Positions 16,464-26,032 are shown, counted from the stretch's first letter. The stretch is 64,000 nucleotides of DNA from Pseudarthrobacter sp. BIM B-2242 (GCF_014764445.1 NZ_CP061721.1:1054001-1118000); one strand, 5' to 3'. Program-made: numbers and translations. The notes: generated by a model from the sequence alone, not told the origin.

Positions 16464-17162
16464 ATGACCAGGCCCGGGCTTTCGGCATTCAGCGTTCTCG
16501 GGGTGGGCGCCATGTTCGCGCTCGCAGGCTGTTTCGGACCGCCTGCCCCGACGCCGACGACTAATTCCGCCGCCCCCACCGCTTCACAAACCCAACCCGC
16601 CACGACGAGCGCGACGGCGACCCTGACCGCCTCACCCACCGCACCGGTGACAGCGTCGCCCCCAGTGACAGCGCCGCCGTCGACCGCCCTGCCGTCCTCC
16701 GACCCGGCGATCCCGGCGCCCACGGCGGAGCCCACCTTCACGGGGTTCCCTGAACAGGTGGCCCCGCTGACGGTCTACTACGTGGCGGTCGGCGACAACG
16801 GCATTTCCGGGCCCCTGATCGGTTGCGGCGACAGCCTCGTCGCCACAACCACGGCCCCGGTCCGCTTCACCGACCAGGTGGGCCCCAGCATCGGGACCCT
16901 GCTGGCAAACAAGAGCCGCGACGTCGGTCTATCGGGGCTTGTGAACGTCCTGTATCAGTCGAACCTGACATACCTTGGCGGCGAGCTGAACGGCAGCACC
17001 ATTACGATCTGGCTCACGGGGCAGTTCGTGCTGGGCGGAGTGTGCGACATCCCGCGCGCGAAGGCACAACTGGAGTACACCGCCATGGCCGCGTCGGACG
17101 CCACGAGCGCCCAGGTGTTCGTCGACGGCCGGCCGATCGACGAGGTACTCAGCCTCAAATAA
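16464..17162 (+). CDS. GerMN-domain-like lipoprotein
   Basis: 232-aa exported lipoprotein. The lipobox is LAGC at about residue 24 after a hydrophobic signal. A Thr/Ala/Pro-rich linker (~25-90) leads to a domain starting TVYYVAVGDNG and ending AQVFVDGRPIDEVLS, which resembles the GerMN fold of cell-envelope lipoproteins. The start is the ATG at 16464 behind AAGGGGG. It converges with jetD, 19 bp apart. Role in the envelope unknown. Confidence 0.75.
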   Translation: MTRPGLSAFSVLGVGAMFALAGCFGPPAPTPTTNSAAPTASQTQPATTSATATLTASPTAPVTASPPVTAPPSTALPSSDPAIPAPTAEPTFTGFPEQVAPLTVYYVAVGDNGISGPLIGCGDSLVATTTAPVRFTDQVGPSIGTLLANKSRDVGLSGLVNVLYQSNLTYLGGELNGSTITIWLTGQFVLGGVCDIPRAKAQLEYTAMAASDATSAQVFVDGRPIDEVLSLK

Positions 17163-17181
17163 TGATGTGTCCGCTGGCAGG

Positions 17182-18435
17182 CTACTCGTCCCGGGGAACG
17201 ATCCGTTCCAGCGCCCAATCCCAGCGGACCAGTTCCTGTTCCAGCCTCACAGCCGCCCCGAATGCACCGGCGCGGAGCCTGTCGTAGAGTGCTGACTCCT
17301 CGGCAGTCAACCGGCTGAGCGAAGCCTTGGACGGCACCGGCTCCGTGACCCAGGCATCGCGGTGTGCCAGCAGCGTGGCCTCATCCATCAGCACGCTCAC
17401 CACGTGCGGATGCACCGCCCGGAGTTGGTCCAGGATCCGGAAGCCATGCGTGTCCAGGTCACCCCAGTACAGCACCTCGCAGTCCCGCAGCCAGGCTGCA
17501 TCCCGCAGTGAGGTGAACCCATAACCGGCACCGTAGATCGCCAGCGTTCCCGGCAGTTCGGGCAGAGCCAGAAAATTTACGAGGTTCTCCGTGATCAAAA
17601 CGCGGGTGACGGGCAGGCTCAGGGTGCCGAACGCCTCCGCCGTGACGGTGAGGTCCCGTGCCCGGCCGAGCAGCGGCACATCCGGATCGAGGAGGCGGAA
17701 CCTGACAAGTTCAGGCGGATGCAGGAAGCCGTGAACGGCGGCGAAGCGCGACGCCGGAGTCCTGGCCGACGTCAGGCCGAGCATGGAACCGGGCTCCGCC
17801 GGGAGTTCAGCCACAGGTTCAGCGGCCCGGTCATTAGGGGCTCCCGCCCGCAGCTCACCTGCGAGCTCGCCGATCACGGCCCGGTGGTTCTCGACGAACT
17901 TGGTGTGGACGCCCGGGAGGCCCAGCTGCCGGACGTAGATGCCGGGCCCGGGATTGTCCCGCAGCCACAGTGCCACTCGGGCGGCGGTCAGCGCGCCCGC
18001 GCCGAGTTCCAGGAGCTTGAGCGGCCGCCGCAGGGCCCACCGCCGGAGATTCGGGTCCAGGGCGGACAGTTCCGCCGCAAGCTCCACGAACCGGGCCGCC
18101 TCCTTTGCCTTGCCTGCAAACGCGATTTCATCCTCTACGGAAGCAAAAACCGCAGCGGCCGGCAGCTGGTTTGCCCCTACGGTGGTGCGCCCCACCTCCG
18201 AAGTTTCCACAGTGAAGGGACCAGCGGCACCCAGCAGCTCAGCCGCCCAAGCACGTGCCGCACCATAATCACTCCGCAGCGTCGCCGCCGTCGGACGCTT
18301 CAACGGACGACGGCGGGGGTACAGTCCGCCGGGTTCCAGCACCTCGCGCAGCAGCGCACCAGTGCCCCACGCTTTGAGCGATTGGGCTCGCAGATCAGCC
18401 AGCGTGGTCCAGCCCTGTACAGACCGCTCAGGCAC
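17182..18435 (-). CDS. jetD: Wadjet protein JetD (Toprim-type nuclease subunit)
   Basis: 417-aa protein matching the DUF3322/DUF2220 pair of Wadjet JetD. The C-terminal Toprim-like site has E283 (VLITENLVNFLAL) and D326/D328 (LYWGDLDTHGFRIL). In characterised type I Wadjet systems JetD cuts plasmid DNA that the JetABC SMC-like complex has extruded. It is the last gene of jetABCD and overlaps jetC by 8 bp, so it is translationally coupled. Catalytic residues look intact. Confidence 0.92.
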   Translation of the reverse strand: MPERSVQGWTTLADLRAQSLKAWGTGALLREVLEPGGLYPRRRPLKRPTAATLRSDYGAARAWAAELLGAAGPFTVETSEVGRTTVGANQLPAAAVFASVEDEIAFAGKAKEAARFVELAAELSALDPNLRRWALRRPLKLLELGAGALTAARVALWLRDNPGPGIYVRQLGLPGVHTKFVENHRAVIGELAGELRAGAPNDRAAEPVAELPAEPGSMLGLTSARTPASRFAAVHGFLHPPELVRFRLLDPDVPLLGRARDLTVTAEAFGTLSLPVTRVLITENLVNFLALPELPGTLAIYGAGYGFTSLRDAAWLRDCEVLYWGDLDTHGFRILDQLRAVHPHVVSVLMDEATLLAHRDAWVTEPVPSKASLSRLTAEESALYDRLRAGAFGAAVRLEQELVRWDWALERIVPRDE

Positions 18436-21400
18436 GGCGGTCCCGCTCGTCGCGGTACTCCTGGATAGTCATGTTGCGCAACTGAGAATCGTCGCCGTTG
18501 ATGTTGGCCACAAATCCGACATGGGAAACGAAGGGTTCAATGACGTGGATCTTCTGCAGGGGCGTGACGATCAGCAGTTGCAGCTTCATCCGCTGGAACA
18601 GCTGCAGCCCGTACCGTGCCGATTCGTCGGAGCCACGGCCAAAGGCCTCATCGATCACCACAAACCGGAAGCTGCGCCCGCTCCCGGAGTTCTTCCCCGC
18701 GCCCTTGCCGGACGCCAGCCCGAACTGGAACGCCAGCGCCGCGGCGAGGATGGTGTAGGCCAGCTTCTCTTTCTGCCCGCCGGACTTTCCGCCCGAGTCT
18801 GTGAAGTGTTCAAATTCCTCGCCTGTTTCGGTCCACTTCTCCGACGCCGAAAAGGTGAACCAGTTCCGGACGTCAGTGACTTTCGCGGTCCATCGTTCGT
18901 CCAGGGTGGTGTAGCCGTCGCGGCCCCGGAACCGCTCGATCAGGCGCGCCACCTGCAGGTACTTCTGCTCTGAGTACTGGTCGTCATCGCCGATGGTTCC
19001 CTCTGAACAGGCTCGCAGGTCCGTGCCGAACTGGCGCACGTCCAGGTCGCTGCTGTTTTGGTGTTCCAGCTGGATGTGCCGGCCCGCGTTGTACTCAATC
19101 CCGGCCAGGGACAGGTTGATTTCGCCGATCCGGTTCACAATGTCCTGCCGGCGGCTGTCCAGCAACGCGTTGAACGCCACCACCTCGTGGATGGTGTTCT
19201 GGTTCAGAGACTCTTTGAAATGGGCCTCGAACCGCGGAAGATCATTGCTCACAAGCTGCTCCAGCAACTTGCCGAAGTCCGCGGCAGCCTCCAGGGCGGC
19301 GTCGATCTCTGTGGTCTCGTTCGGGTACTTGTTCCGGAACTCGGCCATGAGCCGGACGGTCTTCTCAGCGGCCCGCCCGATCTGCTTGGACAGTGCGTCG
19401 ATGGAGTCGGTCAGCCCGTTCCGGACCGCACTTTCGATGGTGCCGGTGTTCTTATAGGTGAGCGGTTTGCCAGCGAGTTCCGCGGCGGCGAGCTTTGCGA
19501 CGGCGGCCAGCACGCCGGCGTCGTCCGTCAACGGAGTCTCGTTCAGTACATCGCGGCAATCCTCGATGGCCTCCGCGATGTCCTTGGCGGCGCCGTCGTT
19601 GGAGCCGATCCGGCGCTGGACGTCATCGGCCTTCGTCTGCAGGCGGTCCAGCTTTCCAGCCAGCTCGTCTTCCTTCGCCGTCAGCTGCCGCAGCACATCG
19701 CTGGCGGACTCCAGCTGGGCCTTTTCAGCCTTGAGCTCCTCGATGCGGCGGACCGTGAGCTGCCAGCTGAGCTCGGCGAAATCGGACACAGCTCCAATGA
19801 TGCCCAGCTGCTGGTTCTGCCGGCCGATGGACCCCAGAGCGTCATTGACCCGCTTCAGCTGGCCGGACACCACGCTGAGCTGGCCCTGGACGTCGTCCTG
19901 TTCGGCGCGGAATCGGCTGATTTTGTCCAGATTGTCCCAGCCCAGGACGTAGTTCCGGCGGTCCGCCAGGTCCTGCCGGTCATCTTTCTCATGCCTGCCG
20001 CGGCCGCCCTTGAGCTGGCCGTTGGCGGTGAGTGCCTTGGAACGGCGGCGGAAGTCTTCCAAGTTGTCGCAGCAAAAGTAGTCGAAACGGCTGCTGAGCT
20101 CATCAAGCAGGAAATTGCGGAACGGCGTGCCCTGCTTGATAGCGATCTTCGCCGCCAGGGTTCCCGCTTCGGCCGGCTTCGGCGCGTACGATTCACCGAT
20201 CTTCAGGTAGACCAGCCGGCCGCGCAGGTTGTTGCCGTCCACCCAGCCGCTCACCGCCGCGTAGTGTTCCGAGGGCACCAGCAGCGACAATGCAAAGCCG
20301 CGCAGGGTGCGTTCGGCAGCGCCCTCCCAGGCCGCTTCGCCGTCGCGGACACGCAGCAGCTCACCGGCGTACGGCAGCTTCGATTCGGTAATGCCGGTCC
20401 CGTCGCAAAGGCGACGGCGGAGCTCCACCTGGGGGCGCGGCAACAGGTTGGGGCGCGCCTGCAAGCTTGTAAGTTCCGCGGCGATGTCCGCCGCGCGTCC
20501 GGTGAGCACCGTGCGCGTCATGGTCAGTTCAGTGCGGCTGTCCTGGACCTCGTTGGCGCTGGCGGCGAGCTCCCTTTCGACGCCGGCGAGCCGGGCACGG
20601 TTGGCATCGAACTGGACGCGGTCCGCGGGGGCCTGAAGGCCGAGGTCCGCGGCGGCCTCGGCGTACTTTTCGAAGCGCACGCGCTGTGACCGGGACTCTT
20701 CACCGAGCCGGGCGGCCTCGGCCTCGATGGCCGCGAGCCGGCCACCGCCGTTGCTGCGGATGTCCTCCTTGACGGCCGCCAGATCCAGGCGGAGTTGGGT
20801 GATTTCGGTGGCCAGCTTGCCACTGTCCTCCTGCAGCCGCAGTCCCGTCTTCTGCAGTTCGGCCTGGTGCTCGATGCTGAGCTGCAGCTTCTGGTCCGTG
20901 AACCACGGGTGAAGCTGGTCCCGCTGTTGGCGGGCAAGCTGATCCTCCCGGCTCAGTGCGGTGTGCGTGGCAGCGCCCTCGGTGATGGGTGTGAGCAGTG
21001 CGATCTGGTCCTTGGCGCGAAGGACGGCGTCATGGGCTTTTTTCAGGTCGTCGAAGTGGTGGATGAGGTTGCCGATCCGCGCCTGAACGTCGTCTTCCTC
21101 GAGCATGTTGGTTCGCACGAAACTGGTGATGTTCTCCACCTGCTTCATGGACACCGTGCGGTGGAAAAGCTCCATTGCCTGGTTGCCGCTGATGCCGAAC
21201 TGCCGCTTGAACCCCGCGGCGTACGGCTCGAAGGTTTCATGGATGGACGCCCCAGCTGCCTTGAGCTGTTTCTTCAGCCTGGCGGGGTCCTGGCCGAAGT
21301 TGGCGAAGTCCCCGGCGATGGACTGCTCGCCCTCCGTCAGAGAGTAGAAGCGGTTAGGCTGGCCGGCTTCCTGGGTGGCCCAAAGAGTGATGGCCAGCGT

Positions 21401-21832
21401 GACCGATTTGCCCAGGACAGCATTGTGGAAGACGCCCAGGACCACCGTGAGTCTGCCGGTGCCACGCAGCGCCACGGGCTTGGAATATTCACCGCCGGCA
21501 CTTCTGGTGCTCTTGTGGAAGCCCCGCACATACGACATCAGGGTGCGTTCCTTCTTCTGCGCACCCGCGGCCTTGTTATATTCGATCCTGTTGGCCGGCA
21601 ACAGCAAAGTGGTGATGGCATCCACCACAGTGGATTTCCCGGAACCGATATCGCCGGTCAGGAGGCTGTTGGATCCGTCAAGCCGAAACGTACGCACTTC
21701 CTGGTGGAACGTGCCCCAGTTAAGCAGCTCCAAACGGTGCAGCCGGAAGCCCGGGGGAGTGCCGGCGTCGTCCGCTGTTTCGTCCAGGCTGAACAGCATC
21801 TCCTGCTGGTCGGCGGCTGTCTCGGTAGTCAT
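18428..21832 (-). CDS. jetC: Wadjet protein JetC (SMC-like ATPase)
   Basis: 1134-aa SMC/MukB-like motor of the Wadjet complex. Walker A GDIGSGKST is at 60-68. Long coiled-coil arms follow, rich in Glu/Lys/Leu/Gln heptads. The C-terminal head has the signature SGGQKEKLAY and Walker B FRFVVIDEAFGRGSDE. The family role is ATP-driven loop extrusion on circular DNA. The start is the ATG at 21830-21832, which overlaps the jetB stop as ATGA; the open frame extends 29 codons further but inside jetB. Confidence 0.93.
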   Translation of the reverse strand: MTTETAADQQEMLFSLDETADDAGTPPGFRLHRLELLNWGTFHQEVRTFRLDGSNSLLTGDIGSGKSTVVDAITTLLLPANRIEYNKAAGAQKKERTLMSYVRGFHKSTRSAGGEYSKPVALRGTGRLTVVLGVFHNAVLGKSVTLAITLWATQEAGQPNRFYSLTEGEQSIAGDFANFGQDPARLKKQLKAAGASIHETFEPYAAGFKRQFGISGNQAMELFHRTVSMKQVENITSFVRTNMLEEDDVQARIGNLIHHFDDLKKAHDAVLRAKDQIALLTPITEGAATHTALSREDQLARQQRDQLHPWFTDQKLQLSIEHQAELQKTGLRLQEDSGKLATEITQLRLDLAAVKEDIRSNGGGRLAAIEAEAARLGEESRSQRVRFEKYAEAAADLGLQAPADRVQFDANRARLAGVERELAASANEVQDSRTELTMTRTVLTGRAADIAAELTSLQARPNLLPRPQVELRRRLCDGTGITESKLPYAGELLRVRDGEAAWEGAAERTLRGFALSLLVPSEHYAAVSGWVDGNNLRGRLVYLKIGESYAPKPAEAGTLAAKIAIKQGTPFRNFLLDELSSRFDYFCCDNLEDFRRRSKALTANGQLKGGRGRHEKDDRQDLADRRNYVLGWDNLDKISRFRAEQDDVQGQLSVVSGQLKRVNDALGSIGRQNQQLGIIGAVSDFAELSWQLTVRRIEELKAEKAQLESASDVLRQLTAKEDELAGKLDRLQTKADDVQRRIGSNDGAAKDIAEAIEDCRDVLNETPLTDDAGVLAAVAKLAAAELAGKPLTYKNTGTIESAVRNGLTDSIDALSKQIGRAAEKTVRLMAEFRNKYPNETTEIDAALEAAADFGKLLEQLVSNDLPRFEAHFKESLNQNTIHEVVAFNALLDSRRQDIVNRIGEINLSLAGIEYNAGRHIQLEHQNSSDLDVRQFGTDLRACSEGTIGDDDQYSEQKYLQVARLIERFRGRDGYTTLDERWTAKVTDVRNWFTFSASEKWTETGEEFEHFTDSGGKSGGQKEKLAYTILAAALAFQFGLASGKGAGKNSGSGRSFRFVVIDEAFGRGSDESARYGLQLFQRMKLQLLIVTPLQKIHVIEPFVSHVGFVANINGDDSQLRNMTIQEYRDERDRRA

Positions 21833-22452
21833 GTGCGGTCCTCTCCCTTCGGGGTGGTGCCGGCTCCGGCGAGTGAGGCGCGGTAGTCGGCCAGCCGCGC
21901 CTCGAATTCCTCGAGCCATTGGGCATCCACGTAGGCCTTTAGGATGCGTGCCACCTCGTACGTCCCCACCTGGCCGCGCAGCTTCCGAAGGAAGCCCAGC
22001 TCCACAACCTTCTTGATGTTCGTACCGAGCTGGTCCAGGATCCGGGCCTCGTTGCTGGACTCCGGCAGGAAAACGGACACCATGTCCGCGATGTCCTGCT
22101 CCGTCATGATGAGGCGCAGTTCGCTGCTGTTGGTATCGAACTCGAGCATCCGTCCGCGCAGTAGCGCCAGGAGGAGGCTGACGTTGAACGTCAGCGGGCG
22201 GCGGGGGATTAGTCGCGGCAGGGTGCCGTCCGGATCCTCACGCGACTTCAGGAACGCGTATCCTTCGGATTCGTCCAGGATCAGGTCGAGGCCCAGCACC
22301 GCCACATAGTCGCGGACATGCGAGGCCAGGCCGAGCAGCGACTGCCAGGTCTTTTCGTCAGACTCGGCGTACACCACTCCTTTGAACAGCTTGGTGACAA
22401 CGCCCGGAAGTTCCTCGGGAGTGTGCGTTTCGGGTGCGTCGATGGCGGTCAT
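21829..22452 (-). CDS. jetB: Wadjet protein JetB (DUF4194)
   Basis: 207-aa MukE-like winged-helix subunit (DUF4194), the kite-type partner of JetC. Recognisable segments are SREDPDGTLPRLIPRRPLTF and MVSVFLPESSNEARILDQLG. The start ATG overlaps the jetA stop (ATGA at 22449-22452) and the stop overlaps the jetC start. Normal length for the family. Confidence 0.9.
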   Translation of the reverse strand: MTAIDAPETHTPEELPGVVTKLFKGVVYAESDEKTWQSLLGLASHVRDYVAVLGLDLILDESEGYAFLKSREDPDGTLPRLIPRRPLTFNVSLLLALLRGRMLEFDTNSSELRLIMTEQDIADMVSVFLPESSNEARILDQLGTNIKKVVELGFLRKLRGQVGTYEVARILKAYVDAQWLEEFEARLADYRASLAGAGTTPKGEDRT

Positions 22453-23891
22453 GCGGGCCTCACGAAGATGATCTGTTCGACGGTGGCTTCACGGATGCTG
22501 CCGTCCGGAAGTTGCCAGGACAGTTGCTGTGACTCGTCCGGGTTGATGGAGGCCCAGTCCGATTCGGTGGCGAGCTGGTAGTAGGCCACAATCTCGGCCA
22601 GGCCCTGCGACAGCGGGTGGGCAGCCGCCACCTCGCCCAACGTTGCCTGTTCGGCGCCGGCGAGGACGTCGTCGATGTTTGACCTCAGCCGTTCCGTATC
22701 TACATGGAACTGGCTGAAGAGGGCGCCCGCGTCCACCTCTGCATCGTTTGCCGCCACCACGACGTCGTCCACCATGATCCGCCGGCTCGGTTCATACAGG
22801 GGCCGTTCGAAGGGCAGCGCCACCTCCACGGACTGGGCATCAATCTCCATAAAAACGCCCGACGGCGGCACCTCCCGGGTGCCCAAGGCACCGGACTCGA
22901 TGCTCCTCACGAGCTGCATGATGCGCTTGTTCTCGAGGAACACCTTGTCATCCAGGAGCCGGCGCATCTGCTGGGAGAGCTGCCTAACGGTTGCCTGGGT
23001 CTGTTCAACGGCGGGCAGCCAGTCCTGATGCAGGTTGGTCACGGCCTGCAGGTTGTCCATGCTGGCGAGGGCGTCGATCCGGGTGGCCCGCTGCAGCAGG
23101 TCCTGCAGTTCGGTGCGGAGCTGCGGAGACATCAGGTAGTCCCAGAAGCCCTGGAACGTGCGGCCTTGGAGGGAGCCGCTGATGTCCTGTTGGTTGGCGA
23201 AGATGCTCGCCAGAAGCTCACCCTGGGTTCCGTCCCAGGTGGCGATCTGCTCACGGACCTGCCGGTCCAGCTTCCGGAAGTTCTGCTCCACTTCACGGAA
23301 ATCAGATAGCAGGTCCTTGGCCAGGGTGGTCAGCTGCTGGAAGTGATCCAGCGCTTCCGGGGCGGTCATCACTTTGAGGTTGCCGTCGCGGATGCGTTGC
23401 ATCTCGGCATCGATCCCGTCCCGCTGGCGCTGGAGCTCGGCGAGCCTGACTTCCGGATCGGTTTCCGACTGCTGGACCAGTGCCTTAAGCACGGCGAAGA
23501 TGCTGGTCAGCCTTGACTGGGTGGCCACAAAGTCGCGCCCGCTCAGGCTCTCCACCCAGCGGACCACGTCCTCGGAGGCGGCCGTGAGATCGTAACGCGG
23601 CTCGTCCTGTCCCGGCACGTAGTACTTCCGCAGCCAGGCCCGTTCCGGGGCCGCCCACTCGTCAAGGTACTCACCCGCCGGGCGGGGGAACCTTTCCTCA
23701 CCGAAGACCTCACGGAGGCCGAACAGTAGATCATCGAGGTGGTCGATCAGCTCTTGGCGGCCGATGTCCCGTTGGTTGGGCGCGGTGAACGCTTTGATAA
23801 AGAAACTGACGGCAAGCGGGGCATTCTGAGCGCGAAGCAGGGACCACCCGGCGTGGTTTTCACGCAGTGCGTTGATGGCGTAGAAATCCAT
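22449..23891 (-). CDS. jetA: Wadjet protein JetA (DUF3375)
   Basis: 480-aa MukF-like kleisin subunit (DUF3375) and first gene of the operon. The N-terminal winged helix begins MDFYAINALRENHAGWSLLR. A coiled-coil middle (EVRLAELQRQRDGIDAEMQR) is followed by a C-terminal domain. The start is the ATG at 23889-23891 with GAGGA 5 nt upstream; an upstream in-frame start at 23945 lacks this. Together with jetBCD it makes a complete type I-like Wadjet system. Confidence 0.9.
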   Translation of the reverse strand: MDFYAINALRENHAGWSLLRAQNAPLAVSFFIKAFTAPNQRDIGRQELIDHLDDLLFGLREVFGEERFPRPAGEYLDEWAAPERAWLRKYYVPGQDEPRYDLTAASEDVVRWVESLSGRDFVATQSRLTSIFAVLKALVQQSETDPEVRLAELQRQRDGIDAEMQRIRDGNLKVMTAPEALDHFQQLTTLAKDLLSDFREVEQNFRKLDRQVREQIATWDGTQGELLASIFANQQDISGSLQGRTFQGFWDYLMSPQLRTELQDLLQRATRIDALASMDNLQAVTNLHQDWLPAVEQTQATVRQLSQQMRRLLDDKVFLENKRIMQLVRSIESGALGTREVPPSGVFMEIDAQSVEVALPFERPLYEPSRRIMVDDVVVAANDAEVDAGALFSQFHVDTERLRSNIDDVLAGAEQATLGEVAAAHPLSQGLAEIVAYYQLATESDWASINPDESQQLSWQLPDGSIREATVEQIIFVRPA

Positions 23892-23965
23892 GGCGTCCTC
23901 ATGCAGGGGTGCAGTTATTCCTAAGCTACACGGGGACACCGACATTCTTGGGTGTGCCGGCAGCC

Positions 23966-24358
23966 TTATGCGCCGGGGGATAGGACGTCCAGGCCTGCTT
24001 CCACAGCCGCGGCCAGGAGCTCGGAGTCGTACGCCACCATGACGTCAGACTGCAGCCGGATGGCAGCGGCCAGATGGATGGCGTCTGCGCTTCGGAGTTT
24101 GCCGGGAAGAGCCGCTGCGTACATGAGGTCCGAGCGTGCAACATCGACCAGGTTGATGGCTCCCAGGACTGCATTGACAGGCGCTCCGGGAAATCCGCGG
24201 CGATGGGCCGCGCAATGCAGTTCGGTATACAACAGCATCGAAGCCACCAACCGATGGCCACTTGCCGCGGCCCCTGAAAGGTATTGAGCGGCAGCGGCTG
24301 ATTCCGGTTCTTCCACCACCAGTTTGAGGACAGCCGATGTGTCCAGGTAAATGATCAA
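23966..24358 (-). CDS. vapC: VapC-type PIN-domain toxin
   Basis: 130-aa PIN ribonuclease with the acidic site D6 (YLDTSAV), E46 (LLYTELHCAA), D92 (SADAIHLAAAI) and D111 (AYDSELLA) all present. The start is a TTG at 24356-24358 whose bases overlap the antitoxin stop (TTGA), giving tight coupling. The family cleaves RNA when freed from its antitoxin. It lies 74 bp upstream of jetA on the same strand. Confidence 0.85.
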   Translation of the reverse strand: MIIYLDTSAVLKLVVEEPESAAAAQYLSGAAASGHRLVASMLLYTELHCAAHRRGFPGAPVNAVLGAINLVDVARSDLMYAAALPGKLRSADAIHLAAAIRLQSDVMVAYDSELLAAAVEAGLDVLSPGA

Positions 24359-24621
24359 CGGTCCCCACGGAGGTCGGCCAGGATCTCGGCCGTACCGGCG
24401 TTTGACCTGACTCGCGGCAGGGCCAGGAAATCGACCGCCCCCTCGGCGGCGGGACGGACCTGTCCCGAAAGCAGCAGGCGCTCAAAGGGTGACGCCGACG
24501 GCGGGATCAGTGTCGCGGCTACCTCACCGTTGTTTGTTACATCGATGGTCTCGCCGTTCTTCACGCGCTCTAGGATTTTGCTGCTCTGGTTGCGAAGCTC
24601 GCGGTGTGGAATGGTTGTCAT
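24355..24621 (-). CDS. Phd/YefM-type antitoxin
   Basis: 88-aa antitoxin. The N-terminus TTIPHRELRNQSSKILERVK followed by GETIDVTNNGEVAATLIP is the Phd/YefM DNA-binding domain, and the acidic/hydrophobic C-terminus should bind the toxin. I chose the ATG at 24619-24621 because it matches the family start; the frame is open 18 codons further upstream. Gene order antitoxin-toxin is normal. It probably represses its own promoter. Confidence 0.82.
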   Translation of the reverse strand: MTTIPHRELRNQSSKILERVKNGETIDVTNNGEVAATLIPPSASPFERLLLSGQVRPAAEGAVDFLALPRVRSNAGTAEILADLRGDR

Positions 24622-24630
24622 GGTGGCCTC

Positions 24631-24651
24631 CGTAGCAATCGTAGCAACGAT
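24631..24651. promoter_or_regulatory. Candidate antitoxin operator
   Basis: CGTAGCAA occurs twice (24631-24638, 24640-24647), and ATCGTAGCAACGAT at 24638-24651 is an inverted repeat with 5-bp arms. It lies 10-30 bp upstream of the antitoxin start, where autoregulation sites usually lie. Confidence 0.45.
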
Positions 24652-24676
24652 GCGGTATCGGCGCCACAAAGGCAAC

Positions 24677-25467
24677 TCAGGTGCCGGGCAGGGTTTCGGC
24701 GGGCTGAACCACTTGCCTTTCGGCCTGCTCCCAGTGCCGCTTCAGCATTTCAGCCAGCCGTTCCGGTTCAACCCTGTGGGGCGGGTCGAAATGATGGAGC
24801 TTGGGGAACAGCTCGAGGTGGAAGTCCGGGAAGAAGACCCGTGACAGCCGAGTGGCGATGTCGCCGTAGTCGTCGGGATTGCTCAGGCCGCCGAGTGCGA
24901 AGAAGACAGGCTGGCTAAAAGCAGCCAGCAAAGCCCTCTCCAGGTCATACGTTTTGAAGGTTCGCAGGAACGCCTTGATGCCCGCAGGCCGGTTGGCCAT
25001 CCATGAAGGCAACGGATCCGGCGGAGGTGGAATGACGACGTCGGGCTTAACTCCCAGCCTCGCGAACGCAGGCAGGAACTGCTCCGGCGGGAGCGTTTCC
25101 AGTTCGCCGTATTTCTTTTGAACCTCGGCGTATGCAGGGCTCCAGTCCCAGCGGCCGGCCCAGGCTCCAAAAGCGCCAGGCTGAGCAGCCTGTCGGGACG
25201 CTTGGCGGCAAACGCCAACGCCGCCGCGCCCCCGCCTGAATAGCCCGTCAAATGGAACCTCTCCCAGCCCCGGGCATCGGCTTCGCGGAGCACACCGTCG
25301 ATCTCTGTGTCCAGGCTCCAATCAGGGGGCAGTTCATCGGTTGCGTAGAGCTCGAGGTCCTTTGCGACTGCCTGGACGTCCGGCCCGAGGGCTGCGATGA
25401 GGTCGCCGTACGCGGCCTTGGCGGGGAGGCCGGCCCCCGGCAGGAAGATGGCCCGAATCGGTCCCAT
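24677..25467 (-). pseudogene. Alpha/beta hydrolase, frameshifted
   Basis: The N-terminal half (MGPIRAIFLPGAGLPAK to RPDRLLSLALLEP) has the nucleophile elbow GYSGGGAAALAFA. The C-terminal half (WAGRWDWSPAYAEVQKKYGE to HFDPPHRVEPERLAEML, with the catalytic His region) is in another frame. The two join if one base is restored near 25163-25167, which gives LLEP-WAGRWDWSP. Both halves keep coding-like composition, so the break is recent or a sequencing error. The start is the ATG at 25465-25467. Substrate unknown. Confidence 0.8.
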
Positions 25468-25737
25468 GCAAGAACGGTACGCCCGGGTGTGGACAGGCTC
25501 AATCACCAGTTTGTCCGGGTGCGGACAGGCTCCACCACCGGCCCTTGGTTGCTGTTGGTAAATAGTCTCCGGAATCTCCTGTACTGTTGATCCTGTTGTT
25601 GTGTTTATGCAGTTGGTAGTTCAGGCAGTACGCGCGGTCGAAAGTCCGCGTCTTTCTGAAGTAGCGGTTTTGAACACCCCACACCGGAGGACCCGAAAGT
25701 CGGGACTTTTCCTCCACCTTCACGAAGGACAAAAATA

Positions 25738-25941
25738 ATGGCTACTGGTACCGTCAAATGGTTTAACGCTGAAAAGGGCTTCGGCTTCATTTCCCCCGAT
25801 GACTCCTCACAGGACGTTTTCGCTCACTACTCCGCGATCGCCTCTTCAGGCTTCCGCTCACTCGAAGAGAACCAGAAGGTTTCCTTCGAAACCGAGCAGG
25901 GCCCCAAGGGTCCCCAGGCCGTCAACATCCAGGCACTCTAA
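25738..25941 (+). CDS. cspA: Cold-shock protein, CspA family
   Basis: 67-aa single-stranded nucleic-acid-binding protein with RNP1 KGFGFIS and RNP2 DVFAHYS motifs and the usual start [10 protein letters not shown]. It acts as an RNA chaperone in the cytoplasm. A gene-free region of 270 bp precedes it, consistent with the long 5' leader typical of csp mRNAs. A strong terminator follows. Confidence 0.95.
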   Translation: MATGTVKWFNAEKGFGFISPDDSSQDVFAHYSAIASSGFRSLEENQKVSFETEQGPKGPQAVNIQAL

Positions 25942-25980
25942 TTCCTTAGAGATTCTGGGGCCTTAGGGTTTCATTTTCAA

Positions 25981-26016
25981 AAGCAGGGCCGGTCAATTTG
26001 ACCGGCCCTGCTTTTT
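25981..26016. terminator. Rho-independent terminator between cspA and ctaD
   Basis: A perfect stem (25981-25996 with 25998-26013) is followed by a T-run on the plus strand. The matching A-run (AAAAGCAGG) lets it serve the convergent ctaD transcript as well. Confidence 0.9.
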
Positions 26017-26032
26017 GTTAACATTTTCCGGG

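Noticed and set aside
19058..20689. 543-aa plus-strand frame opposite jetC
   Set aside because: Antisense of the JetC coiled coil; low-complexity translation.
24677..25506. Two overlapping minus-strand genes in place of one hydrolase
   Set aside because: Each half carries complementary parts of one alpha/beta hydrolase and they join with a one-base correction, so a frameshifted single gene is the better explanation.
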